A stretch of 64,000 nucleotides of DNA from Sphingobacteriales bacterium 50-39 (GTDB lineage Bacteria; Bacteroidota; Bacteroidia; Chitinophagales; Chitinophagaceae). Both the position numbers and the translations under genes were made by a program. The stretch covers positions 1,074,548-1,138,547 of the forward strand of contig MKTZ01000001.1 in assembly GCA_001898505.1 (NCBI GenBank), written 5' to 3'. This document shows, piece after piece, positions 1 through 7,890 of the stretch; position 1 is the stretch's first letter; each line of letters opens with the position of its first letter. Under the pieces are notes generated by a model, which saw only the letters and a program-made list of their open reading frames with translations, was not told the DNA's origin and did no database searches.

Positions 1-1299
1 ATAAAGACCAAATACGCTGTCGGCCGTTGGATAATTTTTGGCCATGTAATTGGCCAGGCCCCAATTGAACAGATCCAGATTGGTCGACTGAAGGCTGTGC
101 TGGTAATATTTTCCCAGCCAGATGGCCTGGTTGGGGTAGTCCTTTAGTTTTTTATAAAGCTCTGCCAGCTTCTTATCATAGGCGATGCTTTTGGTCGTGT
201 CTTTTTCCATGGCCGCGGCGCGGACATAGTATGTGGCGGCGGAGTCGGGTTGCTGCATCTTGTCATAGATGTCTCCCATGGTCTCATAATCCTTGACTAC
301 AAAGCCTGTATCCTGCTGCCGGCCGAAGTAGGCTCGCATGTATTCCAGCGCACGGGCGGAGTCGTCGAGCTCTTTGTAGCTGTATGCTATGAGCTTGAAG
401 AGGCGGGGTTCGGTCTGCTGTCCCTGTTGTCCGAGGATCTGCTGCGCATGCCGGATGGCGTCCTGGTATTTGCGGGAGGCATAGAAGAGGTCTGTGAGCA
501 GGTAATCGTTGGCGCCGCTCCTGTCGCTGGCGGCGATATAATGCCGGAGACAGTCCATGGCTTTATTGACATCTTTGAAGTAATAATGATAATATAGTTC
601 GTACCAGGCGGGGGCGTAGAGGGAGTCGGCTGTGACCGCATCGGTGAAATACTTTACGTATAGGGCGTCATTGCCCTGGGAGACGAAGATCTTTCCCAGC
701 CGGTAGGCCGCTTCGGCGTAACGATTGTCCTGGTTGAGCGCTTCCTGATAGGCCTTATATGACTCGGTGCCGTTCGCCAGCTTGCGATAAGCATTGCCCA
801 TGGCCACGTACAATTCGGGGTTGCGTTTGTCCTTTTTTATGGCGCGGTTGAGCAGGTCGATGGCATAGTTTGCGTCGCCTTCAGGGGCGTCCTGCTGGGC
901 GATGGCGATCGCCAGCAGGACCTTGGGATCCTTTTGTTTGGTCTCTTCCAGGGCTTTGTTGAAGCAAAGCAGGGCGCTGTCTTTTTTATGATCCTGCAGG
1001 AGTGTCTGTCCATAGGCGCAAAGGATAAGGGGGGCGTTGGCATTGCCGGCAGGCAGGAGCCGCAGGCTGTCGCGAATGATGGCTGTCTTTCCGTCGTGCA
1101 GGTAGGTGCGGGTGAGCAGCCACCATGCTTCTGCATTGTTGGGGTCTGCTTTTATGATAGATTGCAATAAATGGGCAGCCCCCTCATAGCGTTGATAGTA
1201 CAGCAGTCTGCAGGCTTCGACCGTAGACTGGCTCCGGAGGCCGCCCATCACCAATAGCAAGCAAATCGCAAAGGTCAATTTTTTTGTCAGGATTTTCAT
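1..1299 (-). CDS. Secreted tetratricopeptide (TPR) repeat protein, 3' end outside window
   Basis: The frame is open from the ATG at 1299 to the window edge, giving 433 residues without a stop, so the C-terminus is missing. The N-terminus is a clear signal peptide (two lysines, then a hydrophobic stretch ending near LRSQS at residue 25), so export is predicted. The rest is a chain of helical repeats with TPR-like spacing, such as YYQRYEGAAHLLQSIIKADP near residue 34 and NRAIKKDKRNPELYVAMGNA near 160. TPRs are protein-protein scaffolds; no catalytic domain is seen. It is divergent from the response regulator at 1409, with 109 bp between the starts. The specific partner is unknown. Confidence 0.85.
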   Translation of the reverse strand, partial: MKILTKKLTFAICLLLVMGGLRSQSTVEACRLLYYQRYEGAAHLLQSIIKADPNNAEAWWLLTRTYLHDGKTAIIRDSLRLLPAGNANAPLILCAYGQTLLQDHKKDSALLCFNKALEETKQKDPKVLLAIAIAQQDAPEGDANYAIDLLNRAIKKDKRNPELYVAMGNAYRKLANGTESYKAYQEALNQDNRYAEAAYRLGKIFVSQGNDALYVKYFTDAVTADSLYAPAWYELYYHYYFKDVNKAMDCLRHYIAASDRSGANDYLLTDLFYASRKYQDAIRHAQQILGQQGQQTEPRLFKLIAYSYKELDDSARALEYMRAYFGRQQDTGFVVKDYETMGDIYDKMQQPDSAATYYVRAAAMEKDTTKSIAYDKKLAELYKKLKDYPNQAIWLGKYYQHSLQSTNLDLFNWGLANYMAKNYPTADSVFGLY

Positions 1300-1408
1300 G
1301 CCAACAAAGTAGGGCCGGCATCTTAACGAAATATTAAAGGGGTATTAGAATTGCATTAGAGAATAGCGGGTCCCGGCGGCTGATGAGGATTTTGCCTAAA
1401 TTTATAGA

Positions 1409-2104
1409 ATGGAGGAAAGGAAGATATTAGTGATCGAGGACGAGAAAAAGATCGCCGACACGTTGAAAATGGGCCTGACAGAGCAGGGGTTTGACGTGGA
1501 AGTAGCTTATGACGGTAAACTTGGCTATCAATTGTTCACCTCCCGTCCTTTTGATCTTGTAATACTGGACATTAATTTGCCCAGGATCAACGGATATGAT
1601 CTCTGCAAGATGATCCGTAACAGCGATATGCATACGATTATCGTCATGCTGACCTGTATGAATACGCTGGAGAACAAGATCGAGGGATATGATGCCGGGG
1701 CGGACGATTATATGGTAAAGCCGTTCGAGTTCCGGGAGCTGCTGTTGAAGATACGTGCCGTGCTAAAGCGTACTCCCGGTGCATCGCAGCCCGTAGGCAG
1801 GTTGCTGAAGGCCGCGGATCTGGAGATGAACCTCGACAATAAGGAGGTGTACAGGGATGGCCGGCCAATCAAGCTTACCGCAAAGGAGTTCCAGTTGCTG
1901 GAATACCTGCTCCGCAATAAGAACAGGGTAGTGTCGAGAGCCGACCTGGCTATCAATGTGTGGGATGTGGATTTCAATACCAACACGAATGTCATCGATG
2001 TTTATATCAGCTACGTCCGAAACAAGGTAGATCGGGATTTTGAGCACAAGCTGATCCAGACACAGGTGGGGATGGGATATATCTTAAAAGAAAACTTCCG
2101 GTGA
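1409..2104 (+). CDS. OmpR/PhoB-family response regulator
   Basis: This 231-residue protein has a receiver domain (about 3-120) with acidic pocket E10/D11, phospho-acceptor D54, T82 and K104 in VKPF. A winged-helix DNA-binding domain follows (about 130-228, with KLTAKEFQLLEYLL and a C-terminal GMGYILK hairpin). It should bind promoters as a phosphorylated dimer. The stop overlaps the start of the histidine kinase gene (TGATG), so the pair is one translationally coupled operon. A TAAATTTA sequence at 1397-1404, one base from the Bacteroidetes -7 box, lies just before the ATG. The signal sensed is unknown. The adjacent OmpA lipoprotein may be a target, which is inference. Confidence 0.93.
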   Translation: MEERKILVIEDEKKIADTLKMGLTEQGFDVEVAYDGKLGYQLFTSRPFDLVILDINLPRINGYDLCKMIRNSDMHTIIVMLTCMNTLENKIEGYDAGADDYMVKPFEFRELLLKIRAVLKRTPGASQPVGRLLKAADLEMNLDNKEVYRDGRPIKLTAKEFQLLEYLLRNKNRVVSRADLAINVWDVDFNTNTNVIDVYISYVRNKVDRDFEHKLIQTQVGMGYILKENFR

Positions 2105-3501
2105 TGCCGGTAAAGGTTCGAATAACCCTGCTGTTCTCTCTTCTGGTGCTGGGGATACTTACCCTGGTGTGTGCATCTGTCTATTATTTCTCCTATACCA
2201 ATCGCATACAGGATATACAGGTGAGGCTGACCAACCGGGCCATCACCACCGGCAGGCTGTTGAGCCAAAGCGGGGTGTTTGATCAGAAGCTGATCCGGCG
2301 GATAGACGAGTCCACGTCGCTGGCCATGAAGGATAAAGTAGTGGAGGCGTATGATCTCACCGGTAGGATGATCTACAGATACTGCGATAATCCTGCCGAT
2401 AGTATTCTGGTGGACTCCGAGGCCCTTGTCCGGACCCGGCAGCGGGGGAATATCTATTTTGTACGGGGTAACAAGGATGTGGTGGCCTTTTATTACAAAG
2501 ATGCGAGCCTGGTGATCGTTACCGCGGCTTATGATGAACCGGGTGATGTGAAATTGCGGCATCTGAGGATGGTGCTGACGCTGAGCTTTATCGGGGGATT
2601 GGTAAGCGCTGTAATTATCGGATGGTGGTTTGCCATTAGCCTGCTCAGGCCGTTGAGGAGGATCGCCGATGAGGTGAATGATATTTCGGCGCGTGATCTT
2701 ACCCGGAGGATACGATCCACCGGCGGCGGACCCGGTGATGAATGGGGCTATCTTTCGGATACGCTGAACAGTCTGTTGAACAGGCTGCAGGAAAGCTTTG
2801 AGATACAGGGGAGATTTATTGCCAATGCTTCGCATGAGCTTTCTACACCGCTGACGTCTATTTCGAGTCAGCTGGAAGTGTCCTTGCAGCGGGTGAGGAG
2901 CATGGAGGACTATCGGCGGGTGATCCAGTCCGTATACCAGGATGTGCAGCAGATGAACAAGCTGACACAGACCCTGCTGGAGTTTGCGAAGGCTTCGGGT
3001 ACTGCCGGAGGGCTGGAGATCGACCAGGTGCGGATAGACGAAATCCTTTTACGATTGCCGGGAGAGATATCCAAGACCGGCGATGGCTATTCCGTCACGC
3101 TGGATTTCGATCGACTGCCGGAGGAAGAGGAGAAGCTGTTGGTGCTGGGGAATGAAGAGCTTTTGTTCATGGCGATGAAGAATATGGTCACCAATGCCTG
3201 TAAGTATTCAGATGACCATCATGCCGTGGTTCGGCTGTCGGTGCATGGGCGGGACATCATGATCGCCATCGAGGATAAAGGGAGGGGGATTGCGGAAGAA
3301 GAGTGGGAAAAGATCTTCCAGCCATTCTACAGGACGGACGAGGGGCATACCATTCCCGGGTTTGGGCTGGGGCTTTCGCTGGCCCGGCGGATCATAAAAT
3401 TGCACAAGGGGGAGATCGAGGTGGAGTCCATGGTAGAGGTGGGCTCCCGGTTTATCGTGCGACTGCCTACCAATTCTAATACTTTTCTAATCCCGGATTA
3501 A
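2104..3501 (+). CDS. Membrane sensor histidine kinase with HAMP domain
   Basis: A 465-residue inner-membrane kinase partnered with the preceding regulator. Two membrane segments (about 6-28 and 155-178) flank a ~125-residue periplasmic sensor. They are followed by HAMP, HisKA with the phospho-histidine H244 in NASHELSTPLTS, and HATPase with N box (NMVTNACKYSD), G1 (DKGRGIAEEEW), F box (FQPFYR) and G2 (GFGLGLSLA). All catalytic motifs are present. I prefer the ATG at 2104, which overlaps the regulator stop by one base, over the in-frame GTG at 2101. The periplasmic sensor has no recognised fold. Confidence 0.92.
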   Translation: MPVKVRITLLFSLLVLGILTLVCASVYYFSYTNRIQDIQVRLTNRAITTGRLLSQSGVFDQKLIRRIDESTSLAMKDKVVEAYDLTGRMIYRYCDNPADSILVDSEALVRTRQRGNIYFVRGNKDVVAFYYKDASLVIVTAAYDEPGDVKLRHLRMVLTLSFIGGLVSAVIIGWWFAISLLRPLRRIADEVNDISARDLTRRIRSTGGGPGDEWGYLSDTLNSLLNRLQESFEIQGRFIANASHELSTPLTSISSQLEVSLQRVRSMEDYRRVIQSVYQDVQQMNKLTQTLLEFAKASGTAGGLEIDQVRIDEILLRLPGEISKTGDGYSVTLDFDRLPEEEEKLLVLGNEELLFMAMKNMVTNACKYSDDHHAVVRLSVHGRDIMIAIEDKGRGIAEEEWEKIFQPFYRTDEGHTIPGFGLGLSLARRIIKLHKGEIEVESMVEVGSRFIVRLPTNSNTFLIPD

Positions 3502-3548
3502 GCCCCCGTTAAGACGGGCGACGGAAATTGCTTTCCAAATCACTCAGC

Positions 3549-4412
3549 ATGCGTATCAAAAAAATGGCATTGGCAGGGCTGCTGCCGCTGATGCTTTTTT
3601 CCTGTGTCAGCAGTAAAAAGTTCAAGGCTCTTCAATCCAAATATGACGAACTCAGCAAATCCGACAGCGCCTTACGAAACGATCTGAAAAACTGTAATGA
3701 TAAGACAGCGGACCTGACCAAACAAAAGTCCTCGTGTGACGATCAGGTGGCGGCGCTGAATAAGCAGATAGCATTTTTGAAAGACAATAATACACAGGCG
3801 TTGAAGCAGTTGGAGGATATGTCCGTGATCTCTACCTCCCAGGCGCAGAGCATCAAGAAATCCCTGGAGAATATCGGCGCCAAGGATGCCTATATCGAAA
3901 GTCTGCAATCGGCCCTGGCGCATAAGGATTCATTGAATATGGCCCTGGTGAATAACCTGAAGGGGGCTATTGGCAATCTGAATGACAAGGATATCAATAT
4001 CAAGGTGGACAAGGGGGTGGTCTATGTGGACATTTCCGACAAACTGCTGTTCAATACAGGGAAATACGATGTGACACCCAGGGCGCAGGAGGTATTGGGG
4101 AAGGTAGCGACCGTTCTGAAGGCGCAGCCTGATATTGAATTCATGGTAGAGGGGCATACTGACAGCCGGCCGTTCCGGAGGGGGGTGCTGCTGGATAACT
4201 GGGACCTTAGCGTAAAGAGGGCGACCGCTGTGATCCGTATCCTTCAAAATAAGTATGGGCTTCAGCCCAGCCATATGGCTGCAGCAGGCAGAGGGGAATA
4301 TATTCCCGTAGCCTCCAATGATAGTGATGAGGGACGGGCGCAGAACCGGCGCACGAGGATCGTGATCTTACCCCAATTGGATCAGTTTTTTAAGTTGTTG
4401 GAACATAAGTAA
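3549..4412 (+). CDS. OmpA-family peptidoglycan-associated lipoprotein with coiled coil
   Basis: The 287-residue product begins with a lipoprotein signal; the lipobox LMLFSC puts the lipidated Cys near residue 19. Residues ~25-130 are a charged, heptad-rich coiled coil. The C-terminal ~130 residues are an OmpA/MotB-type peptidoglycan-binding domain with the usual EGHTD and NRRTRIVI signatures. It should tether the outer membrane to the cell wall. The ATG at 3549 is chosen over an upstream TTG at 3528 because the signal peptide starts there. It follows the two-component pair by 47 bp and may be co-transcribed. Confidence 0.87.
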   Translation: MRIKKMALAGLLPLMLFSCVSSKKFKALQSKYDELSKSDSALRNDLKNCNDKTADLTKQKSSCDDQVAALNKQIAFLKDNNTQALKQLEDMSVISTSQAQSIKKSLENIGAKDAYIESLQSALAHKDSLNMALVNNLKGAIGNLNDKDINIKVDKGVVYVDISDKLLFNTGKYDVTPRAQEVLGKVATVLKAQPDIEFMVEGHTDSRPFRRGVLLDNWDLSVKRATAVIRILQNKYGLQPSHMAAAGRGEYIPVASNDSDEGRAQNRRTRIVILPQLDQFFKLLEHK

Positions 4413-4416
4413 TTAC

Positions 4417-4438
4417 AGAAGGGCCTGACGGCCCTTCT
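4417..4438 (+). terminator. Hairpin after the OmpA lipoprotein gene
   Basis: A perfect 9-bp inverted repeat (AGAAGGGCC at 4417-4425, GGCCCTTCT at 4430-4438) encloses the loop TGAC, four bases after the stop codon. The run of T downstream is short, so it is a plausible but not classical rho-independent terminator. Confidence 0.6.
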
Positions 4439-4598
4439 CTGTCCTTTATCGTAGATATACGATAAAAATCGAGGGTCTTTGCTCTTTTTTAACATATTGG
4501 TTTGGGTTAGTTTTGTTCTATCCAATTCCAATGAAGTAACCGATATCCAATCCAGAAAAACCTTAAATTCCAATTTCTCTTGAAAGGCCCCTGACTAA

Positions 4599-5498
4599 CT
4601 ATTGGGGGTTTTTTCGTTTTATGTCTTGTCCTGACGGGGGGACGCCAAAGCTTACGATCTTTATCTCCACGCGCCGATTGGCCGCCACCTGTGCGTCATC
4701 CTTTTCCTCCGGATATATTTTATTGCTGGAGCCAAAGCCTCTGTAGGTCATTCTTTCCTTTTTTATCCCCTGGCTGAGCAGGAAATCGTACACGAATTTG
4801 GCACGCTGGATGGAGAGATCCGTGGCGTGTGTATCGAGATCTGGGCCATCGAATCCGTCGGAATTGCAGCAGATATAGCCCTGTATCTGGATGCGGAGAG
4901 TGGGATGTTGTCTCATGATGACCAGCAATTCCTGCATGACCTTGTAGCCCTGTGGAAGAGGGATGTGGCGACCGGCGTAAAAGTTGAGGTTATGAAGGAT
5001 GATGTTCTTGCCTACGAGGTTGGTGGTGTCTTTGAAGAACTCGTGGAGGGCGGATGTGTCCCGGCGGGTAAGAATGATCTCGACCCGTCTGTTCAACGTT
5101 TTTTTTCCGGCGTTGCCGTTATCGTTCAGCGGGCGGCTGCTGCCGAAGCCGTCGAGGCTTTTGAACAGGCTGTCGGGCCAGCCTTTGGATTGCAGATAGT
5201 CGCGGACGGTCTGAGCCCGTTGCAGGGACAGCCGGACGTTATGTGCATCGCTGCTGGAATTATCGGTGTATCCTGCCAGGCGGATGGCAGTAATGTCTGT
5301 GACGGCGGTATGCATCAGGGCGCTGTCCAGGAATGTCTTTTCCCTGGGGAGGATAGTGGCGCTGTCGGTGTCGAAATGAACAATCATTAATGTCTGTCCT
5401 TCGGACAACGGGCCTCCGGCCCGTTTGGCTGTATCTTTCTGGGCTTTTGTGACGGAGACCAGCGATAATAAAAGAGCCAATGTTATGCTATATCTCAT
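4599..5498 (-). CDS. Tandem OmpA-domain protein, downstream paralogue
   Basis: A 299-residue exported protein (signal peptide MRYSITLALLLSLVSVTKAQ) with two OmpA/MotB-like domains. The first (about 30-150) is canonical, with GYTDNSSSD and LNRRVEIIL. The second (about 185-290) replaces the usual GHTD signature with GYICCNSDGFDG, a Cys pair followed by an acidic loop, and ends NRRVEIKI. It probably sits in the periplasm and binds cell wall (inference). It is the last gene of the minus-strand run from 9525 and starts 23 bp after its upstream paralogue, so it arose by tandem duplication. Residues ~25-36 (KRAGGPLSEGQT) are encoded by the double-hairpin repeat at 5395. The ATG at 5498 is preferred over a TTG at 5525. 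Confidence 0.85.
   Translation of the reverse strand: MRYSITLALLLSLVSVTKAQKDTAKRAGGPLSEGQTLMIVHFDTDSATILPREKTFLDSALMHTAVTDITAIRLAGYTDNSSSDAHNVRLSLQRAQTVRDYLQSKGWPDSLFKSLDGFGSSRPLNDNGNAGKKTLNRRVEIILTRRDTSALHEFFKDTTNLVGKNIILHNLNFYAGRHIPLPQGYKVMQELLVIMRQHPTLRIQIQGYICCNSDGFDGPDLDTHATDLSIQRAKFVYDFLLSQGIKKERMTYRGFGSSNKIYPEEKDDAQVAANRRVEIKIVSFGVPPSGQDIKRKNPQ
5395..5424 (+). repeat. Double-hairpin repeat, copy A (inside a coding region)
   Basis: Two hairpins stand back to back with no spacer: TGTCC/GGACA (5395-5399 with 5403-5407, loop TTC), then ACGGGCC/GGCCCGT (5408-5414 with 5418-5424, loop TCC). The flank AATGTCTG just 5' is shared with copies B and D. On the minus strand it is read in frame as part of the OmpA protein at 4599-5498. 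Confidence 0.75.
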
Positions 5499-5521
5499 GT
5501 GATAGGAATGTGCATTAAGGA

Positions 5522-6505
5522 TCAAAGCTTAATGATCTTTATTTCTACCCGCCTGTTACCCGTCTTCTGGGCCTCATCTCTTTCCTCCGGATATATTTTA
5601 TTGCTGGCGCCAAAGCCTTTGTATGTCATTCTGTTCCTTTTTATCCCCTGGCCGACCAGAAAATCGAACACAAATTTTGCCCGTTGGGCGGAGAGGTCGG
5701 GGGTACCGGTGTCGGCGTCGCGGCCGTCGAAGCCGTCGGACATGCAGCAAACGTAGCCCTGTATCTCGATATGTAAGGTAGGATATTCCTTCATGATGGC
5801 TGCCAGTTCCTGCAGGATAATGGTGGACCCTGGGAGGGGGATGTGGCGATCGCCGTAGAAATTGACATTGCGGAGGACGATGTTCCTACCAACGAGGTTG
5901 GCGGTGTCCTTGAAGATCTCCTGTAGGGTAGGAGGTCTGCGGTAGATGATGGTATTGGGGTCGTCGTCCTGGGTGGAGGTGCCGGGGATGATTACGGCTG
6001 TGTCGGGAGGCGAGGCAGCTGTGGGCGTACCAGCTGGCAGGGTAGCTGCCGGGACGATGCGGTGTATGATGATCTCGACCCGTCTGTTCAAAGATCTCTT
6101 TTCGGCAGTGCTGTTGTCATTCAGCGGGTGGCCGCTGCCATAGCCGTCGAGGCTTTTGAACAGACTGTCGGGCCAGCCTTTGGAGCGCAGGTAGTCACGG
6201 ACGGCGTAGGCCCGTTGTTGTGACAGCCGGATGTTATGCGTATCGCTGCCGGAATTATCGGTATGCCCGGTGAGGGCGAAAGTTATCCTATGGTTGACCG
6301 GGTTGCGTGCGGCCATGCTGGAAACCATACTATCCAGGTATGCCCTGTCCGGGGGCCAGATGTCGGCCTTATCGATGTCGAAGTGTACGATCATTAATGT
6401 CTGTCCTTCGGACAACGGGCCTCCGGCCCGTTTGGGTGTATCCTGCTGGGCTCTTGTGACGGAGACCAGTCCTAAAAGGGAGATCAGGATAAAGCTATAT
6501 CGCAT
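5522..6505 (-). CDS. Tandem OmpA-domain protein, upstream paralogue
   Basis: A 327-residue paralogue of the next gene downstream. It has signal peptide MRYSFILISLLGLVSVTRAQ, a first OmpA domain (about 32-160, GHTDNSGSD, LNRRVEIII), a Thr/Pro/Ala-rich linker of ~50 residues that the other copy lacks, and a second domain (about 215-325) with GYVCCMSDGFDGRDADT in place of the standard GHTD motif. Its start at 6505 overlaps the end of tldE by 11 bases, so it belongs to the tldD-tldE operon. The KRAGGPLSEGQT stretch after the signal peptide comes from repeat copy B. Role in the envelope is inferred from the domains. Confidence 0.85.
   Translation of the reverse strand: MRYSFILISLLGLVSVTRAQQDTPKRAGGPLSEGQTLMIVHFDIDKADIWPPDRAYLDSMVSSMAARNPVNHRITFALTGHTDNSGSDTHNIRLSQQRAYAVRDYLRSKGWPDSLFKSLDGYGSGHPLNDNSTAEKRSLNRRVEIIIHRIVPAATLPAGTPTAASPPDTAVIIPGTSTQDDDPNTIIYRRPPTLQEIFKDTANLVGRNIVLRNVNFYGDRHIPLPGSTIILQELAAIMKEYPTLHIEIQGYVCCMSDGFDGRDADTGTPDLSAQRAKFVFDFLVGQGIKRNRMTYKGFGASNKIYPEERDEAQKTGNRRVEIKIIKL
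6402..6431 (+). repeat. Double-hairpin repeat, copy B (inside a coding region)
   Basis: Identical in sequence to copy A: TGTCC/GGACA (6402-6406 with 6410-6414) followed directly by ACGGGCC/GGCCCGT (6415-6421 with 6425-6431). It lies at the same codon position in the paralogous OmpA gene, so A and B probably stem from one insertion before the gene duplicated. Confidence 0.75.
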
Positions 6506-7832
6506 CTGACAGGGATGTGAACGTAAAGTCACGGATCTTCATCGGCGGTATCATGGCTGAGCCTCCTCCTTCTCCACTGATGGTACGTTCGGGTTTACCG
6601 AGCGTCTCCAGGTTGTTTAGCATGATGATCGGACTCTCATTGAAACGAAAATTCTTAATGGGAAATTTTATCTCACCATTCTCGATATAGAAAGTACCGT
6701 CGCGGGTGAGCCCTGTATACAGCAGCGTTTGTGGATCGACGGACCGTATATACCAGAGGCGTGTGACGAGGATACCTTTTTCCGTGCTTTTTACGAGGTC
6801 TTCGATGCTGGCTGTGCCGCCGTCCATGATGACACTGTCGGGCGAGGGGGTGGGAGTCACTCCTTTTTGCTGTGCCCAATAGCGGGAATAGAAGAGATTC
6901 TTTATGACGCCTTTCTCTATCCAGCTGATCTTTTTTTGGGGCATGCCTTCATAATTGAAGGGATAGGTAGGAAGGTCTTCGTTGTGTGGGTCGGAGTAGA
7001 TATTGACCCTTTCATCGACCAGTTTTTCGCCCAGGCGGGTCTTGCCACCCGGCTGGCTAAGGAAGCTGCGGCCTTCGTCGGCGCTGCGTGCGTCGAGGCT
7101 GCCGTAGAGGTTCTCGAGCAGTACTATACCGGCGGCGGGTTCCAGGATCACGGTATATTTACCTGGTTCCAGGGCTTTGGCGCCCGTGGACCTGGCCGCC
7201 TTCCAGGCGGCCGTTTTCGAAGCGGCCAGCACGTCCAATCTGGCGCTGTCGTTATAACCTTTTGCCGCATATCCGGAGCCCGTCCCGTCCTCCGTGCGGA
7301 GGGTTACCGAGAAGTTGACCGCAGTGTTGGTCGTATAGGCGAAGAGGCCATGGGAGTTCATGATGGCGTAGAAGCTGGTGCTGTTTTCCAGGTAGCCCGC
7401 GGCATTGAGCTTGTTGTCCTTCGATATCTGCAGGCTGCCCTGTACCATGTCGGCCCGTGATTTTGAATTGAGTGCGGCGGTAGCCTCTACATAAGTCTTT
7501 GAAGGCGCTTCATAGGTCTGCGGGCCAAGGAAGGGCATGTATTCGGGATTCTCCGGGGCCAGGCGGGCCAGCTCTTCTGCGCGGCGGATGGCTTTTGCCA
7601 GCGAGGCATCATCGTACTCGTTGATGGTGGTCGTTCCCACCTTTTTGCCAAATGCCGATGTGATGGCAAGGGACATCTGGTCGGAGGCGCCGCTGGTGGA
7701 TACTGCATTGAGCGCATAGCGTATGTTGCCCCCTACGGAGCCATTGATGGAGACCTGGCATTCGTCGGCTTTGGAATAGCTGAGGACCTTTTGCAGCAGG
7801 GTGCGTGCTTCGTCCTGGGTAAGAAGGGACAT
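6495..7832 (-). CDS. tldE: TldE/PmbA-family protein, partner of TldD
   Basis: A 445-residue member of the TldD/PmbA (U62) family. In known systems TldE forms a heterodimer with TldD that degrades or matures small peptides; TldE lacks the zinc site, and no HExxxH is present here. Conserved family features include the C-terminal GEGGGSAMIPPMKIRDFTF-type end and an RxxDPQTLLYTGLTRDGTF stretch. The ATG at 7832 is chosen because the family homology begins at SLLTQDEARTLL. It lies 58 bp downstream of tldD, and repeat copy E fills that gap. The substrate is unknown. Confidence 0.9.
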   Translation of the reverse strand: MSLLTQDEARTLLQKVLSYSKADECQVSINGSVGGNIRYALNAVSTSGASDQMSLAITSAFGKKVGTTTINEYDDASLAKAIRRAEELARLAPENPEYMPFLGPQTYEAPSKTYVEATAALNSKSRADMVQGSLQISKDNKLNAAGYLENSTSFYAIMNSHGLFAYTTNTAVNFSVTLRTEDGTGSGYAAKGYNDSARLDVLAASKTAAWKAARSTGAKALEPGKYTVILEPAAGIVLLENLYGSLDARSADEGRSFLSQPGGKTRLGEKLVDERVNIYSDPHNEDLPTYPFNYEGMPQKKISWIEKGVIKNLFYSRYWAQQKGVTPTPSPDSVIMDGGTASIEDLVKSTEKGILVTRLWYIRSVDPQTLLYTGLTRDGTFYIENGEIKFPIKNFRFNESPIIMLNNLETLGKPERTISGEGGGSAMIPPMKIRDFTFTSLSDAI

Positions 7833-7859
7833 AATACTACCTTTTTTTGAATTTAATGA

Positions 7860-7890
7860 TGGACCTTCGGTCAGTGGACCTGTGGCCCAC
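7860..7890 (+). repeat. Double-hairpin repeat, diverged copy E (tldD-tldE spacer)
   Basis: Same layout as copies A-D with changed stems: TGGACC/GGTCA (7860-7865 with 7869-7873, loop TTC, one bulged G), then GTGGACC/GGCCCAC (7874-7880 with 7884-7890, loop TGT, one mismatch). It begins right after the tldD stop. The 14 bases at 7872-7885 match 13 of 14 with 25321-25334 (copy F). Confidence 0.55.

Noticed and set aside
4827..5390. Long open frames antisense to the OmpA genes and to many other genes (for example 6729-7460, 8608-9126, 13201-14019)
   Set aside because: They lie wholly opposite well-supported genes, lack domain signatures and reflect GC-biased codon use on the other strand.
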